Part shown: positions 8,361 through 20,564 of the stretch, piece after piece | Layout: the number at the start of each line of letters is the position of its first letter | How positions within the stretch are numbered: position 1 is the stretch's first letter | Source of the DNA: Mycobacterium colombiense | GTDB taxonomy: Bacteria > Actinomycetota > Actinomycetes > Mycobacteriales > Mycobacteriaceae | Assembly: GCF_003284975.1 (NCBI RefSeq) | Contig: NZ_QMEU01000003.1 | Span: 1-64,000, forward strand | Direction: 5' to 3' | DNA: 64,000 nucleotides | Notes under the pieces: model-generated | The model's database searches: none | Seen by the model: the letters and a program-made list of their open reading frames with translations, nothing else | Told to the model about the DNA's origin: nothing | Translations under genes and position numbers: made by a program

Positions 8361-8792
8361 ATGCCTGACAGCGATGCGCGGCTGGCCAGCGACCTGTCAC
8401 TGGCAGTTATGCGGCTGGCCCGCCAACTGCGGTTCCGCAACCCGTCGTCGCCGGTGTCGCTGTCCCAGCTGTCGGCGCTGGCCATGCTGACCAACGAAGG
8501 CCCGATGACCCCCGGTGCCCTGGCAATTCGCGAACGGGTCAGGCCGCCGTCGATGACCCGGGTGATCGCCTCGCTGGCCGAGATGGGGCTGGTGGACCGC
8601 GCGCCGCACCCGGTCGACGGCCGGCAGGTGCTCGTCTCGGTCTCGGAGTCCGGCGCCGAGTTGGTCAAGGCCAACCGCCGTGCCCGCCAGGAGTGGCTGG
8701 CCAAGCGGCTGGCGACGCTGGACAGCGAACAACGAGACATCCTGCGCAACGCGGCCGACCTGATGTTGGCCCTGGTCGACGAAGGCCCGTGA
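8361..8792 (+). CDS. MarR-family transcriptional regulator (Rv0880-like)
   Basis: A 143-residue winged-helix repressor. The recognition helix region is [28 protein letters not shown] (residues 50-78), followed by the wing with the conserved D-x-R ([13 protein letters not shown]) and a C-terminal dimer helix. MarR proteins sense small phenolic or oxidative signals and usually repress themselves and a divergent neighbour. A GTAACCT -10-like element at 8347 lies very close to the ATG, suggesting a short or absent 5' leader. Confidence 0.92.
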   Translation: MPDSDARLASDLSLAVMRLARQLRFRNPSSPVSLSQLSALAMLTNEGPMTPGALAIRERVRPPSMTRVIASLAEMGLVDRAPHPVDGRQVLVSVSESGAELVKANRRARQEWLAKRLATLDSEQRDILRNAADLMLALVDEGP

Positions 8793-8814
8793 ACCCCCGG
8801 ACCGAAGCCGGCCC

Positions 8815-9648
8815 ATGTTGATCGATGTCGACGATCCCGACGATCCGAGGCTCGACGATTTCCGCGACCTGAACAGCGTCGATCGTCGTCCCGATCTGCC
8901 GTCGGGCAAGGGGCTGGTGATCGCCGAGGGCGTGCTGGTGGTGCAGCGCATGCTCGCCTCACGCTTTCACCCGCATGCCCTGCTCGGGACCGAGCGCCGG
9001 TTCGCCGAGCTCGACGATGACCTGGCCGGCACCGACGTGCCGTGCTATCGCGCGTCCGCCGACGTCATGGCCCGGGTGGTGGGATTTCACCTCAACCGCG
9101 GCGTGCTGGCGGCCGCCCGGCGGGTGCCCGAACCGGGCGTCGCCGACGTGATCGCCGGGGCTCGCACCGTCGCGATCCTCGAAGGGGTCAACGATCACGA
9201 GAACCTGGGTTCGATCTTCCGCAACGCGGCCGGGCTGGGCGTCGATGCGGTGGTGTTCGGCAGCGGCTGTGCCGACCCGCTGTACCGCCGCGCGGTGCGG
9301 GTGTCCATGGGCCACGCGCTGCTGGTGCCCTATGCGCGCGCAAGCTGTTGGCCCGCCGAGCTCACGACGTTGCGGGACAACGGTTTTCGGCTCCTGGCGA
9401 TGACCCCGCAGGCCGGCGCCTGCGCCTTGCCGGAGGCGATGACGGCCGCGCGCGACGAACGCGTCGCGGTGTTGGTCGGCGCGGAGGGGCCGGGGCTGAC
9501 GCCGGCCACCTTGCGGTGCAGTGATGTGCGGGTGCGCATCCCGATGTCGCGCGGCACCGATTCGCTCAACGTCGCGACGGCGGCGGCGTTGGCGTTCTAC
9601 GAGCGGGCCCGCTCGACGGCGAGAGGCGGCGATGGACAGTCACACTAG
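8815..9648 (+). CDS. SpoU/TrmH-family RNA 2'-O-methyltransferase
   Basis: A 277-residue SPOUT methyltransferase. All three family motifs are present: motif 1 NDHENLGSIFRNAAGLG (from about residue 126), motif 2 GAEGPGL (about 222) and motif 3 IPMSRGTDSLNVATAAAL (about 243-260), which form the knotted SAM site. The N-terminal 100 residues are the substrate-binding domain. The target (rRNA or tRNA) cannot be told from sequence. It corresponds to Rv0881 and overlaps the next gene by 17 bases. Confidence 0.92.
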   Translation: MLIDVDDPDDPRLDDFRDLNSVDRRPDLPSGKGLVIAEGVLVVQRMLASRFHPHALLGTERRFAELDDDLAGTDVPCYRASADVMARVVGFHLNRGVLAAARRVPEPGVADVIAGARTVAILEGVNDHENLGSIFRNAAGLGVDAVVFGSGCADPLYRRAVRVSMGHALLVPYARASCWPAELTTLRDNGFRLLAMTPQAGACALPEAMTAARDERVAVLVGAEGPGLTPATLRCSDVRVRIPMSRGTDSLNVATAAALAFYERARSTARGGDGQSH

Positions 9649-9928
9649 GCTGCGGCTGATGCGAGACGAGTCCGTGCCCTGGGCAACGGGTTTGACGGTC
9701 GCCGCGTTCGTCGCGGCGGTCACCGCCGCCGCGATCGTGGTGCTCAGTCTGGGGCTGCTTCGCGTGCACGCGCTGCTGGCCGTCGGGCTCAACATCGTGG
9801 CGGCCGGGGGACTGGCGCCAACCCTGTGGGGGTGGCGGCGTACGCCCGTCCTGCGCTGGTTCGTGCTGGGCGCCGCTGTGGGTGTGGCGGTGGCGTGGGT
9901 TGCGCTGTTGGCCCTGACGACCGCTTAG
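9632..9928 (+). CDS. Small membrane protein, DUF2537-like (Rv0882-like)
   Basis: A 98-residue protein with three hydrophobic segments (about residues 20-42, 48-65 and 76-95). It starts inside the end of the methyltransferase gene (17-base overlap), so it is probably cotranscribed with it. Position and size fit Rv0882; the DUF2537 label is from memory of the family. The function is unknown. Confidence 0.78.
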   Translation: MDSHTRLRLMRDESVPWATGLTVAAFVAAVTAAAIVVLSLGLLRVHALLAVGLNIVAAGGLAPTLWGWRRTPVLRWFVLGAAVGVAVAWVALLALTTA

Positions 9929-9980
9929 AGGTGATCGCGAGCGCGGCATAGCCGGGCGATGCGGGTCGCCATCGTCGTTC

Positions 9981-10754
9981 CTAGCGCTGCCCGCCCGAGC
10001 GCACGCCGAGCAGCACGTCCTCCCACGCCGGGATGACGGGCTTGCCCCGGCGGGTGTGCACCGGTTTTTCGTCCGGTTCCGCGACGGGTGCGTCGTCGGC
10101 GACGGGCGGCTTGGCGGGCTCGTCGAAGTCGACGTGCGCCACCCGGGCCACCGGCCGCAGCGGGCGTTCGAAGTTGGGGTCGATCAGCGCGCTGGCCGCG
10201 TCGTCGATGGCGGTCACCGTTCCGCCGTGCGCACCGGGCGTGAAGCAGAAATGCGCGAGGTTGTCCGACCGGCCGACCTTCCACGCCAGCTGCACCGTCC
10301 AGCGGTTGTCCTCGTTGCGCCACGCGTCCCAGCTGAGTTTGTCGTGGCTCAGCCCGCGGGTCACCAGCGCGGCGCTGACCGTCTCGAGCAGGGTCAGCAC
10401 CGCGGGACCGTCGGCGAGCATCGGGTGTGCGGCGGTTGCCAGCTCCGCGGCGCGGAAGCGCTCCAGCAACACCGGGTGAGCAAAGCGGCGGATCCGCGAC
10501 ACCTCCGAGCCGGACGCCGCGGCGACCTGTTCGACGGAGGCACCCGCGCGGATCTTGGCCTGAATTTCTTTGGGGCTCAGCATGTTGGTGACTTCAATCT
10601 CGAGCTGCGGTTGCTCAGAGGACAGGGCCGCGTCGCGCAGCAGGGCTCGCAGGCGGTCGTCGGCCGCCAGCTTGAACTGCTCCGCGGGATCGCCACCCTC
10701 GCAGATGACGTGTTTGCTGTCGGCATCCAGCCCAACCACTTTGAGTTCCCGCAT
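9981..10754 (-). CDS. sepH: Cell-division regulator SepH
   Basis: A 257-residue protein of the SepH (DUF3071) family. In actinobacteria SepH binds FtsZ and promotes filament assembly and septation. The N-terminal domain (residues 1-70, MRELKVVGLDADSKHV...) includes a helix-turn-helix-like stretch around EIQAKIRAGASVEQVAAASG. The middle is a DUF domain, and the C-terminus has the conserved short motif PAWEDVLLGVR. It corresponds to Rv0883c. It stands alone, with 120 bases separating it from serC upstream. Confidence 0.9.
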   Translation of the reverse strand: MRELKVVGLDADSKHVICEGGDPAEQFKLAADDRLRALLRDAALSSEQPQLEIEVTNMLSPKEIQAKIRAGASVEQVAAASGSEVSRIRRFAHPVLLERFRAAELATAAHPMLADGPAVLTLLETVSAALVTRGLSHDKLSWDAWRNEDNRWTVQLAWKVGRSDNLAHFCFTPGAHGGTVTAIDDAASALIDPNFERPLRPVARVAHVDFDEPAKPPVADDAPVAEPDEKPVHTRRGKPVIPAWEDVLLGVRSGGQR

Positions 10755-10876
10755 GGTTATCTCCTCGCAGGCTCCGTGCAGGTCAGCGACGGACCCGTCA
10801 CGTGCGCACTTTAGTCCAGCAACCGCCCATCACCTGTGCTGACACGCTGTGCGGTTGCGCCCTGATTGCCGGTCGG

Positions 10877-12240
<1,364 letters not shown>

Positions 12241-13266
12241 ATGGCTAGGACGCGATTAGTCCGGCGTTGGCGAAACAACATGGAAGTGCGCGACGACGCC
12301 GAATACGTCAACATGCTTGCCACACTGTCCGAGGGGTCGGTGCGGCGCAACTTCAATCCGTACACTGACATCGATTGGGATTCACCGGAATTCGCGGTGA
12401 CCGAAGACGATCCGCGATGGATCCTGCCGAACACCGACCCGCTGGGCCGCCATCCCTGGTACCTGGCGCAGTCCGACGAGCGCAAGATCAAGATCGGGAT
12501 GTGGCGCCAGGCCAACGTCGCCAAGGTGGGACTGCACTTCGAATCCATCCTGATTCGCGGCCTGATGAACTACACGTTCTGGGTGCCCAACGGATCGCCG
12601 GAGTACCGGTACTGCCTGCACGAATCGGTCGAAGAGTGCAACCACACCATGATGTTCCAGGAGATGGTGAACCGCATCGGCGCCGACGTGCCGGGCATGC
12701 CGCGGATTCTCAAGTGGCTCTCGCCGTTGGTTCCGCTGGTGGCCGGCCCGCTGCCGGTGGCGTTCTTCATCGGCGTGCTCGCCGGCGAGGAGCCCATCGA
12801 CCACACACAGAAAAACGTTCTGCGCGAAGGCAAGTCGCTGCACCCCATCATGGAGAAGGTGATGGCGATCCACGTGGCCGAGGAGGCCCGCCACATCTCG
12901 TTCGCCCACGAGTTCCTGCGCAAGCGGGTGCCGGAATTGACCAAGAGGCAGCGATTCTGGACCGCGCTGTACCTGCCGCTGACCATGAAGGCGCTCTGTC
13001 GCGCAATTGTGGTGCCGCCCAAGGCTTTCTGGCGCGAGTTCGACATCCCGCGGGAGGTCAAGAAGGAACTGTTCTTCCGGTCGCCGGAATCGCGGAAGTG
13101 GCTCAGCGACATGTTTGGTGACGTGCGGATGTTGGCCTACGACACGGGCCTGATGGAGACGCGCTCGGCGCGGTTGATGTGGCGGTTGTGCAAGATCAAC
13201 GGCAAGCCGTCGCGTTACCGCAGCGAGCCGCAGCGCCAGCACCTGACCGCGGTCCCGGCTGCGTAG
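12241..13266 (+). CDS. AurF-like diiron oxygenase (Rv0885-like)
   Basis: A 341-residue helical protein with ferritin-like carboxylate/His ligands: E101 (LHFESIL), E132-x-x-H135 in EECNH, and a second set in HVAEEARHISFAHEF. These resemble the ligands of AurF-type N-oxygenases and other metal-dependent diiron enzymes. The substrate is unknown. It lies 17 bases upstream of fprB on the same strand, which suggests that the FprB ferredoxin/flavoprotein supplies its electrons; that pairing is inference. Confidence 0.82.
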   Translation: MARTRLVRRWRNNMEVRDDAEYVNMLATLSEGSVRRNFNPYTDIDWDSPEFAVTEDDPRWILPNTDPLGRHPWYLAQSDERKIKIGMWRQANVAKVGLHFESILIRGLMNYTFWVPNGSPEYRYCLHESVEECNHTMMFQEMVNRIGADVPGMPRILKWLSPLVPLVAGPLPVAFFIGVLAGEEPIDHTQKNVLREGKSLHPIMEKVMAIHVAEEARHISFAHEFLRKRVPELTKRQRFWTALYLPLTMKALCRAIVVPPKAFWREFDIPREVKKELFFRSPESRKWLSDMFGDVRMLAYDTGLMETRSARLMWRLCKINGKPSRYRSEPQRQHLTAVPAA

Positions 13267-13283
13267 CCACTGCGAGTTCGTTT

Positions 13284-14969
13284 ATGCCGCACGTTATTAC
13301 CCAGTCGTGCTGTAACGACGGGTCCTGTGTCTTCGCATGCCCGGTGAATTGCATCCACCCCACACCGGACGAGCCCGGCTTCGCCACCTCCGAGATGCTC
13401 TACATCGATCCGGTGGCGTGCGTGGACTGCGGTGCCTGTGTGAGCGCCTGCCCCGTCGGCGCGATCGCGCCCGACACCCGGCTGGACGCCAAGCAGTTGC
13501 CGTTCATTGAGATCAACGCGTCCTTCTACCCGGACCGGCCCAAGGACGAGAAGCTGCCGCCGACGTCCAAGCTGGCACCGGTGATCCCGGCCGCCGAGGT
13601 GCGCGCGCGCCGCAGGCCGCTGACGGTGGCCATCGTCGGATCCGGGCCCGCGGCGATGTATGCCGCCGACGAACTGCTGACCCAGCGCGACGTGCGCGTC
13701 AACGTCTTCGAGAAGTTGCCCACCCCATACGGTTTGGTGCGGGCCGGGGTGGCGCCCGATCACCAGAACACCAAGCGGGTCACCCGGCTGTTCGACCGGG
13801 TCGCCGGTGATCGCCGGTTCCGGTTCTATCTCAACGTCGAGGTCGGCACGCAGCTGAGCCACGCCGACCTGCTCGCTCACCACCACGCCGTGCTGTATGC
13901 GGTGGGTGCGCCCGATGACCGCCGGCTGGACATCGAGGGCATGGGCCTGCCGGGGACCGGAACGGCAACGGAATTGGTCGCGTGGATCAACGGGCATCCC
14001 GACTTCGCCGATCTGCCGGTCGATCTCAGCCACGAGCGGGTCGTGATCGTCGGCAACGGCAACGTCGCCCTCGATGTCGCCCGGTTGCTCACCTCGGATC
14101 CGGACGAGCTGGCCCGCACCGACATCGCCGACCACGCGCTGGCGGCCCTCCGCGCCTCGGCGGTGCGCGAGGTGGTGATCGCCGCCCGGCGCGGCCCCGC
14201 CCAGTCGGCGTTCACGTTGCCAGAGCTGATCGGGCTCACCGGCAGCTCCGAGGTGGTGCTCAGCGCGGCCGACCACGAGCTGGTGGCGGCCGATCTCGCG
14301 ACCGCGTCGGACGCCCTGACCAAGCGCAAGCTAGAAATCTTGAGCACCCTCGGCGACGATTCGACGCCGCCGTCCCGCCCGAGAATCAAGCTGGCGTATC
14401 GGCTCACGCCGCGCCGGGTGCTGGGGGACCAGCGCGCCACCGCGATGGAGTTCTCGGTCACCGGCACCGACGCGACGCGCCTTCTGGAAACCGGCCTGGT
14501 GCTGACGTCGATTGGCTACCGCGGCAAGCCGATTCGCGATCTGCCCTACGACGAATCGTCGGCAGTCGTGCCGAACGACGCGGGTCGCGTCGTCGACCCC
14601 GTTTCTGGTGACCCGGTGACCGGCGCCTACGTCGCGGGCTGGATCAAGCGGGGACCCAGCGGGTTCATCGGGACCAACAAGTCCTGCTCGTTGCAGACCG
14701 TGCAGTCCCTGGTCGCCGATTTCAACGCCGGCAAACTGGCCGATCCAATCGCCAAGCCCGACGCGCTGGCCGGGCTGGTGCACGCTCGCCAGCCCGCCGC
14801 GATCGATGCCGCGGGATGGCGCGCCATCGACGCCGCCGAAATCGCGCGCGGCACCGAGCACGGCCGTCCCCGCATCAAGTTCACCGACGTCTCCGCGATG
14901 CTCGCGGCGGCGGCCGCAGAGCCGGCGCCGCCGCAACGACGCCGGCTGCTCGACCGGCTGCTTGGCTAG
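13284..14969 (+). CDS. fprB: Ferredoxin/ferredoxin-NADP reductase fusion FprB
   Basis: A 561-residue fusion. The N-terminal ferredoxin domain (residues 1-65) has Cys motifs CCNDGSCVFACPVNC and CVDCGACVSACPVG. A reductase of the adrenodoxin-reductase type follows, with the FAD motif IVGSGPAAMYAADEL, the NADP motif IVGNGNVALDVARLL, and the C-terminal GWIKRGPSGFIGTNK block. It passes electrons from NADPH to iron-sulfur proteins or oxygenases. It corresponds to Rv0886 and probably forms an operon with the preceding diiron oxygenase gene. Confidence 0.95.
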   Translation: MPHVITQSCCNDGSCVFACPVNCIHPTPDEPGFATSEMLYIDPVACVDCGACVSACPVGAIAPDTRLDAKQLPFIEINASFYPDRPKDEKLPPTSKLAPVIPAAEVRARRRPLTVAIVGSGPAAMYAADELLTQRDVRVNVFEKLPTPYGLVRAGVAPDHQNTKRVTRLFDRVAGDRRFRFYLNVEVGTQLSHADLLAHHHAVLYAVGAPDDRRLDIEGMGLPGTGTATELVAWINGHPDFADLPVDLSHERVVIVGNGNVALDVARLLTSDPDELARTDIADHALAALRASAVREVVIAARRGPAQSAFTLPELIGLTGSSEVVLSAADHELVAADLATASDALTKRKLEILSTLGDDSTPPSRPRIKLAYRLTPRRVLGDQRATAMEFSVTGTDATRLLETGLVLTSIGYRGKPIRDLPYDESSAVVPNDAGRVVDPVSGDPVTGAYVAGWIKRGPSGFIGTNKSCSLQTVQSLVADFNAGKLADPIAKPDALAGLVHARQPAAIDAAGWRAIDAAEIARGTEHGRPRIKFTDVSAMLAAAAAEPAPPQRRRLLDRLLG

Positions 14970-15020
14970 AGCCGATGGTGGCGACCGCGTCGCCCGGCTA
15001 CGCCGCGCTAGCGATCGCCA

Positions 15021-15479
15021 CTAGCCGGCTCCCTGCCCGGACATCGCCGCCGAGATTTCCTCCATGCTGACCTCGCGGACCGGCTGCCCCAGCGACCAGT
15101 GGTGGCCGAACGGGTCGGCGACCATGCCATAGCGGTCACCCCAGAACTGGTCGTCCAGCGGGGTCACCACGGTGGCACCGGCGTCCAGGGCGCGCTGGAA
15201 GCTGGCGTCGACGTCGGTGACCGTCAGGTGGATCGTCACCGGGGTGCCGCCCAGCGATGTCGGCGTCATCGACTTGCCGCCGCACACTTCGGGGAAGTCA
15301 TCGTTGAGCATCACCGTGAAGCCGTTGATGCGCACCGCGGCGTGCACCAGTTTCCCGTCGGGACGCGGCACGCGCCCGATCTCCTGGGCCCCGAAAGCCT
15401 TGGCGTAGAAGTCGATTGCCGCGGCGGCGTCGTCGACCACCAGGTGCGGGGACAGTGCGGGTTCGATGTTGATCGCCAT
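15021..15479 (-). CDS. VOC-family (PhnB-like) glyoxalase protein
   Basis: A 152-residue vicinal-oxygen-chelate protein with the PhnB pattern: SPHLVVDDAAAAIDFYAKAFGAQE at the N-terminus, HAAVRINGFTVMLNDDFPE mid-protein, and FWGDRYGMVADPFGHHWSL near the C-terminus. The His/Glu positions could bind a metal. It corresponds to Rv0887c. The substrate is unknown. The next H37Rv gene (a sphingomyelinase) is absent, and citA follows instead. Confidence 0.87.
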   Translation of the reverse strand: MAINIEPALSPHLVVDDAAAAIDFYAKAFGAQEIGRVPRPDGKLVHAAVRINGFTVMLNDDFPEVCGGKSMTPTSLGGTPVTIHLTVTDVDASFQRALDAGATVVTPLDDQFWGDRYGMVADPFGHHWSLGQPVREVSMEEISAAMSGQGAG

Positions 15480-15610
15480 GCTGATTCTCCTTGCTATCGG
15501 TGCCCTGCCCTGCCCATGACGGGCAGGTTCACGACTTATGACTGCGCCGGCGACAAAAACTCATCGCGACGGCAACCATTAGATCGCCGGGTACCGACAG
15601 CCGGGAGGCC

Positions 15611-16732
15611 TCAGGCGTTGGTGAGGCTGCGGTCCCAGCCCTCGACGGCCTCCGGACTGCGCGGGCCGGGGCCCACATAGATGGCCGACGGCCGGACCAG
15701 CTTGCCGAGCCGCTTCTGCTCGAGAATGTGCGCGCACCAGCCCGCGGTGCGGCCGCAGGTGAACATCGCCGGCATCATGGTGGCCGGTACTCGGGCGAAG
15801 TCCAGCATCACCGCGGCCCAGAACTCGACGTTGGTCTCGATGGCCCGGTCCGGACGGCGCTCGCGCAGCTCCGCCAGGGCCGCCTGCTCCAGCGCGACGG
15901 CGACCTCGTGGCGTGGCGCCCCCAGCCGTTCGGCGGTGGCGCGCAGCACCCGCGCCCGCGGGTCCTCCGCGCGGTAGACCCGGTGCCCGAAGCCCATCAG
16001 CTTGTCGCCGCTGTCCAGGATCTTCTTCACCAGACCACGCGCGTCGCCGGTGCGCTCGACCTCCTCGATCATCGGCAGCACCCGCGCCGGCGCCCCGCCG
16101 TGCAGCGGGCCGCTCATCGCCCCGATCGCCCCGGACAGTGCCGCCGCCACGTCGGCGCCCGTCGACGCGATCACCCGTGCGGTGAACGTCGAGGCGTTCA
16201 TGCCGTGCTCGGCGGCCGAGACCCAGTAGGCGTCAATCGCTTCGACGTGCCGTGGGTCCGGCTCCCCCTGCCAGCGCGTCATGAACCGGGCGGTGACCGT
16301 GTCGCATTCGTCGATGACCCGTTGCGGGACGGCGGGCTGGTAAATCCCGCGCGCCGACTGCGCGACGTAGGACAGCGCCATCACCGACGCCCGGGCCAGC
16401 TGGTCGCGGGCGGTGTCGTCGTCGGTGTCCAGCAACGGCTTGTAACCCCAGATCGGGGCCAGCATCGCCAGGCCCGCCTGCACATCGACGCGCACGTCGC
16501 CGGTGTGGATGGGCAGCGGGAAGGGCTCGGCGGGCGGCAGGCCGCGGCCGAACTTGCCGTCGACCAGCAGCGCCCACACGTCGCCGAACGTGACCTGCTG
16601 CGTCACCAGGTCTTCGATGTCGACACCGCGATAGCGCAGCGCGCCGCCGTCTTTATCCGGCTCGGCAATTTCGGTGGTGAAGGCGACCACGCCTTCCAGG
16701 CCGGGGACAAAGTCTTCGGGGACCACAGTCAT
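15611..16732 (-). CDS. citA: Citrate synthase 2 CitA
   Basis: A 373-residue citrate synthase, the same length as Rv0889c. It condenses oxaloacetate and acetyl-CoA. The catalytic His lies in SGPLHGGAPARVL, the second His in [15 protein letters not shown], and the Asp region is near the C-terminal FWAAVMLDFARVP. The ATG at 16730-16732 gives MTVVPEDFVPGLEGV. It is divergent from pdxH, with only 72 bases between starts. Confidence 0.94.
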   Translation of the reverse strand: MTVVPEDFVPGLEGVVAFTTEIAEPDKDGGALRYRGVDIEDLVTQQVTFGDVWALLVDGKFGRGLPPAEPFPLPIHTGDVRVDVQAGLAMLAPIWGYKPLLDTDDDTARDQLARASVMALSYVAQSARGIYQPAVPQRVIDECDTVTARFMTRWQGEPDPRHVEAIDAYWVSAAEHGMNASTFTARVIASTGADVAAALSGAIGAMSGPLHGGAPARVLPMIEEVERTGDARGLVKKILDSGDKLMGFGHRVYRAEDPRARVLRATAERLGAPRHEVAVALEQAALAELRERRPDRAIETNVEFWAAVMLDFARVPATMMPAMFTCGRTAGWCAHILEQKRLGKLVRPSAIYVGPGPRSPEAVEGWDRSLTNA

Positions 16733-16804
16733 GCCGAAAATTCTCGCACCCCCTGATCGGGCCGACGCTACCGGCCGGTAGCAAGCGCCGGTAGCGTGGA
16801 CGCG

Positions 16805-17479
16805 ATGGCAGGACCAGACCCCGGGCCAGGAAAAGAGCACCTGCAAAGAATGCGTGTGGAATACGGATCAGTGGAAAAAGACGGCAGCCCGGATCTCGAC
16901 GCGGAGTGGTTACGCGACGGCTGGATTTCGTTGTTGCGCAAATGGATCGACGACGCCGAGCGGGCGGGGGTCGCCGAACCCAACGCGTTGGTGCTGGCCA
17001 CCGTGACCGCCGACGGCAGGCCGGCCAGCCGGTCGGTGTTGTGCAAGAGCGTCGACGAGACCGGGATCACTTTTTTCACCAACTATGACTCGGCCAAGGG
17101 CGACGATCTGGCCGCGACGCCGTACGCCTCGGCGACGTTTCCCTGGTACCAGCTCGGCCGTCAGGTTCACGTCCGCGGCCCGGTGCGTAAGGTCGCCGCG
17201 GAGGTCACCGAGGACTACTGGTCCAAGCGGCCGCGGGGGTCGCAACTGGGGGCGTGGGCGTCGCACCAGTCGCAACCGATCGCGTCGCGCGCGGCGCTGC
17301 TCGACCAGCTCGACGAGGTGACCGCCCGCTTCGCCGACCGCGAGCGGGTCCCGGTCCCGCCCGGCTGGGGTGGCTACCTCATCGCCCCGGAGCTGGTCGA
17401 GTTCTGGCAGGGCCGGGAAAACCGATTGCACAACCGCATCCGCATCACCGGGGGTCGGGTGGAACGCCTGCAGCCCTAA
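16805..17479 (+). CDS. pdxH: Pyridoxine/pyridoxamine 5'-phosphate oxidase PdxH
   Basis: A 224-residue flavoprotein that oxidises pyridoxine- or pyridoxamine-phosphate to PLP with oxygen. Recognisable blocks are [38 protein letters not shown] (FMN site), [12 protein letters not shown], and the C-terminal PVPPGWGGY and [12 protein letters not shown]. It resembles M. tuberculosis Rv2607, which lies elsewhere in that genome, so its place between the two citrate synthase genes differs from H37Rv. GTG 16796 is a possible alternative start. Confidence 0.92.
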   Translation: MAGPDPGPGKEHLQRMRVEYGSVEKDGSPDLDAEWLRDGWISLLRKWIDDAERAGVAEPNALVLATVTADGRPASRSVLCKSVDETGITFFTNYDSAKGDDLAATPYASATFPWYQLGRQVHVRGPVRKVAAEVTEDYWSKRPRGSQLGAWASHQSQPIASRAALLDQLDEVTARFADRERVPVPPGWGGYLIAPELVEFWQGRENRLHNRIRITGGRVERLQP

Positions 17480-17637
17480 ACCGCTGATGATGCACGTCGC
17501 GCCGCGGCGTGGCGGGATCGATTGCTGGCGTGACCAGCGGACTCGACCCCGGGCAGGCGCCCCATCGTCATAACGACTACCTTTTGCAGTAAGCACCAAG
17601 TCAGCAGCCATATCAGCCAGAGCGCAAAGGGGTTCTC

Positions 17638-18933
<1,296 letters not shown>

Positions 18934-18964
18934 CTGTCCCGGTCGCCGGTAGCGCGGCGCCCGG

Positions 18965-19402
18965 TCAGTCGGCCTTCTTGAGCCAGCCCACGTACGCGAG
19001 GTAGACGCCGCACAGCGCGAGCAACCCGAAACCGACCCGCACGGCGATGATCGCTGTCCCCGACGTCTGGGTCGCGGCTTGCGCCCCGTTGACGATCGTC
19101 TGCGGCACGGCGAGCAGCGCGAAACCCCGCAGCAGCAGGAACCAGCCGAACAGCGAGATGATCACAGCGGCGACGCTGCGCCAATACTGGTGAAACGCCA
19201 CGACGAACAGGCCGCAGAAAAACAGGAGCGCACCCAGCGCCCACGGCCACATCGGGTCGCTCGAGAAACCGGACAGTTCGTTCCCGATGCTTGCTGCCCT
19301 GATCGCGACGATCGCAGGGACCACGGCGATAAATGGTCCGAGCACGCGCGCGAATGACCGGGTGCGCTGCGAGCGATCGTCGGCGGTGACAGGCGTGCGC
19401 AT
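18965..19402 (-). CDS. Hypothetical four-helix membrane protein
   Basis: A 145-residue protein with four hydrophobic segments (about 20-37, 50-70, 78-98 and 115-138), a basic N-terminus and the end GWLKKAD. No family recognised. It is not in the H37Rv gene order at this position. It lies on the same strand as the ECF41 sigma gene, 121 bases downstream, and could be in the same transcript. Confidence 0.72.
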   Translation of the reverse strand: MRTPVTADDRSQRTRSFARVLGPFIAVVPAIVAIRAASIGNELSGFSSDPMWPWALGALLFFCGLFVVAFHQYWRSVAAVIISLFGWFLLLRGFALLAVPQTIVNGAQAATQTSGTAIIAVRVGFGLLALCGVYLAYVGWLKKAD

Positions 19403-19523
19403 GGTTACTGCTCCTTTCTGGGGGTCGAGGTTGGTTCAGCGCGCTCAACTTGGACGGACGGTTCAAGGTCGACGTGCCGACGTCCGCGGACCGCGCGTAG
19501 CCGATCGTATGAAAAACCCTTGT

Positions 19524-20504
19524 TCATGCGCGCGGTGTTTCCCGGGCCGTACGACGGGTCACCGGATCGCGGCGCGCCAGGGGCGACAGGGCGAATCCAA
19601 GGTGTTGGAGTTTGTGTGGATTGATCACCGAGCGGATGGTGCAGATGCTTCCGCCGTAGATGTCGAGGGTCAGGACGTTGATCAGCGCGCCGTCGGGGTC
19701 GAAGGCGAGCACGCCAGGTTGCCCGTTGATCCGTGAACGCTGCAGTCGCACGCCGAGGCTGCGGTAGGCACCCATGATTGCGGCCAGGGCCCGGTGCACG
19801 CGGTTTCGGCCGAAGATCGGTCGCGGCAGTCCGCGGCCGATACCGCCCCCGTCGCCGTAGAAGGACACGTCGTCGGCCAGCCATTGCACCAGATCGTCCA
19901 GATCACCATTCTGGGCCGCGGCGAAAAAGCGATCGGCGAGCTGATCGCGGCGCGTGGCGTCGGCGTCGAAGCGGCGACGCCCCGCCGCGATGTGTCGGCG
20001 GGCCCTGTTGAGTAATTGGCGGCAATTGGCCGGTGACTTGTCGACGATGCGCGCGATGTCGGCGTAGTCGTAGGCGAATACCTCGCGGAGCAAGAAAACG
20101 GCGCGCTCCACGGGTGAGAGCGTCTCCAGCAGCAGCAGAAACGCCATCGACACAGAGTCGGACATGACGGCAACATCGGCGGCGTCGGGAACGGTCGAGG
20201 TGATCAGTGGCTCGGGAAGCCAAGGGCCCAAGTACTTTTCGCGTTGCACGCGGGCAGAGCGCAGATGGTCGATCGCGAGGCGGGTTGCGATGGTGGTCAG
20301 CATCGAGCGTGGTGACTCGACGTGGTGACCTTGCTGCAAGTAGTCGAGGTAGCGCAGATACGTTCCCTGCACAATGTCCTCGGCATCGGTGACGCTGCCC
20401 AGCATGCGATAGGCGATGGCGAACAGCAGCGGCCGCAGATCGGCAACGTCCCGCTGCAGTTCGGCACTGTCGCCGGGCGGACGGTCGGTCGGAGGAGTCG
20501 TCAT
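19524..20504 (-). CDS. ECF41-family RNA polymerase sigma factor (SigJ-like)
   Basis: A 326-residue ECF sigma factor. Sigma region 2 is at LRPLLFAIAYRMLGSVTDAEDIVQ and region 4 around LSPVERAVFLLREVFAYDYADIARIV. The linker has WLPEPL, and the SnoaL-like C-terminal extension has YGDGGG; both are hallmarks of the ECF41 group, in which the fused extension controls the sigma instead of a separate anti-sigma. ECF41 genes usually neighbour DoxX, CMD or oxidoreductase genes, as here. The ATG at 20504 is chosen because an ECF41-like promoter sits immediately upstream; a longer frame from 20570 would contain that promoter. Confidence 0.92.
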   Translation of the reverse strand: MTTPPTDRPPGDSAELQRDVADLRPLLFAIAYRMLGSVTDAEDIVQGTYLRYLDYLQQGHHVESPRSMLTTIATRLAIDHLRSARVQREKYLGPWLPEPLITSTVPDAADVAVMSDSVSMAFLLLLETLSPVERAVFLLREVFAYDYADIARIVDKSPANCRQLLNRARRHIAAGRRRFDADATRRDQLADRFFAAAQNGDLDDLVQWLADDVSFYGDGGGIGRGLPRPIFGRNRVHRALAAIMGAYRSLGVRLQRSRINGQPGVLAFDPDGALINVLTLDIYGGSICTIRSVINPHKLQHLGFALSPLARRDPVTRRTARETPRA

Positions 20505-20512
20505 GTTCTGTA

Positions 20513-20539
20513 GACGATCGAGCCGTCGGCGGTGTGACG
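20513..20539 (-). promoter_or_regulatory. ECF41-type promoter for the sigma gene
   Basis: On the minus strand CGTCACA (20533-20539) is followed by exactly 16 bases and then CGTC (20513-20516). The known ECF41 target consensus is TGTCACA about 16 bases before CGTC, so one base differs. The -10 lies nine bases before the ATG, suggesting an almost leaderless mRNA and autoregulation. Confidence 0.6.
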
Positions 20540-20564
20540 GGTAGCGAGCTGGATCGCCCACCGA

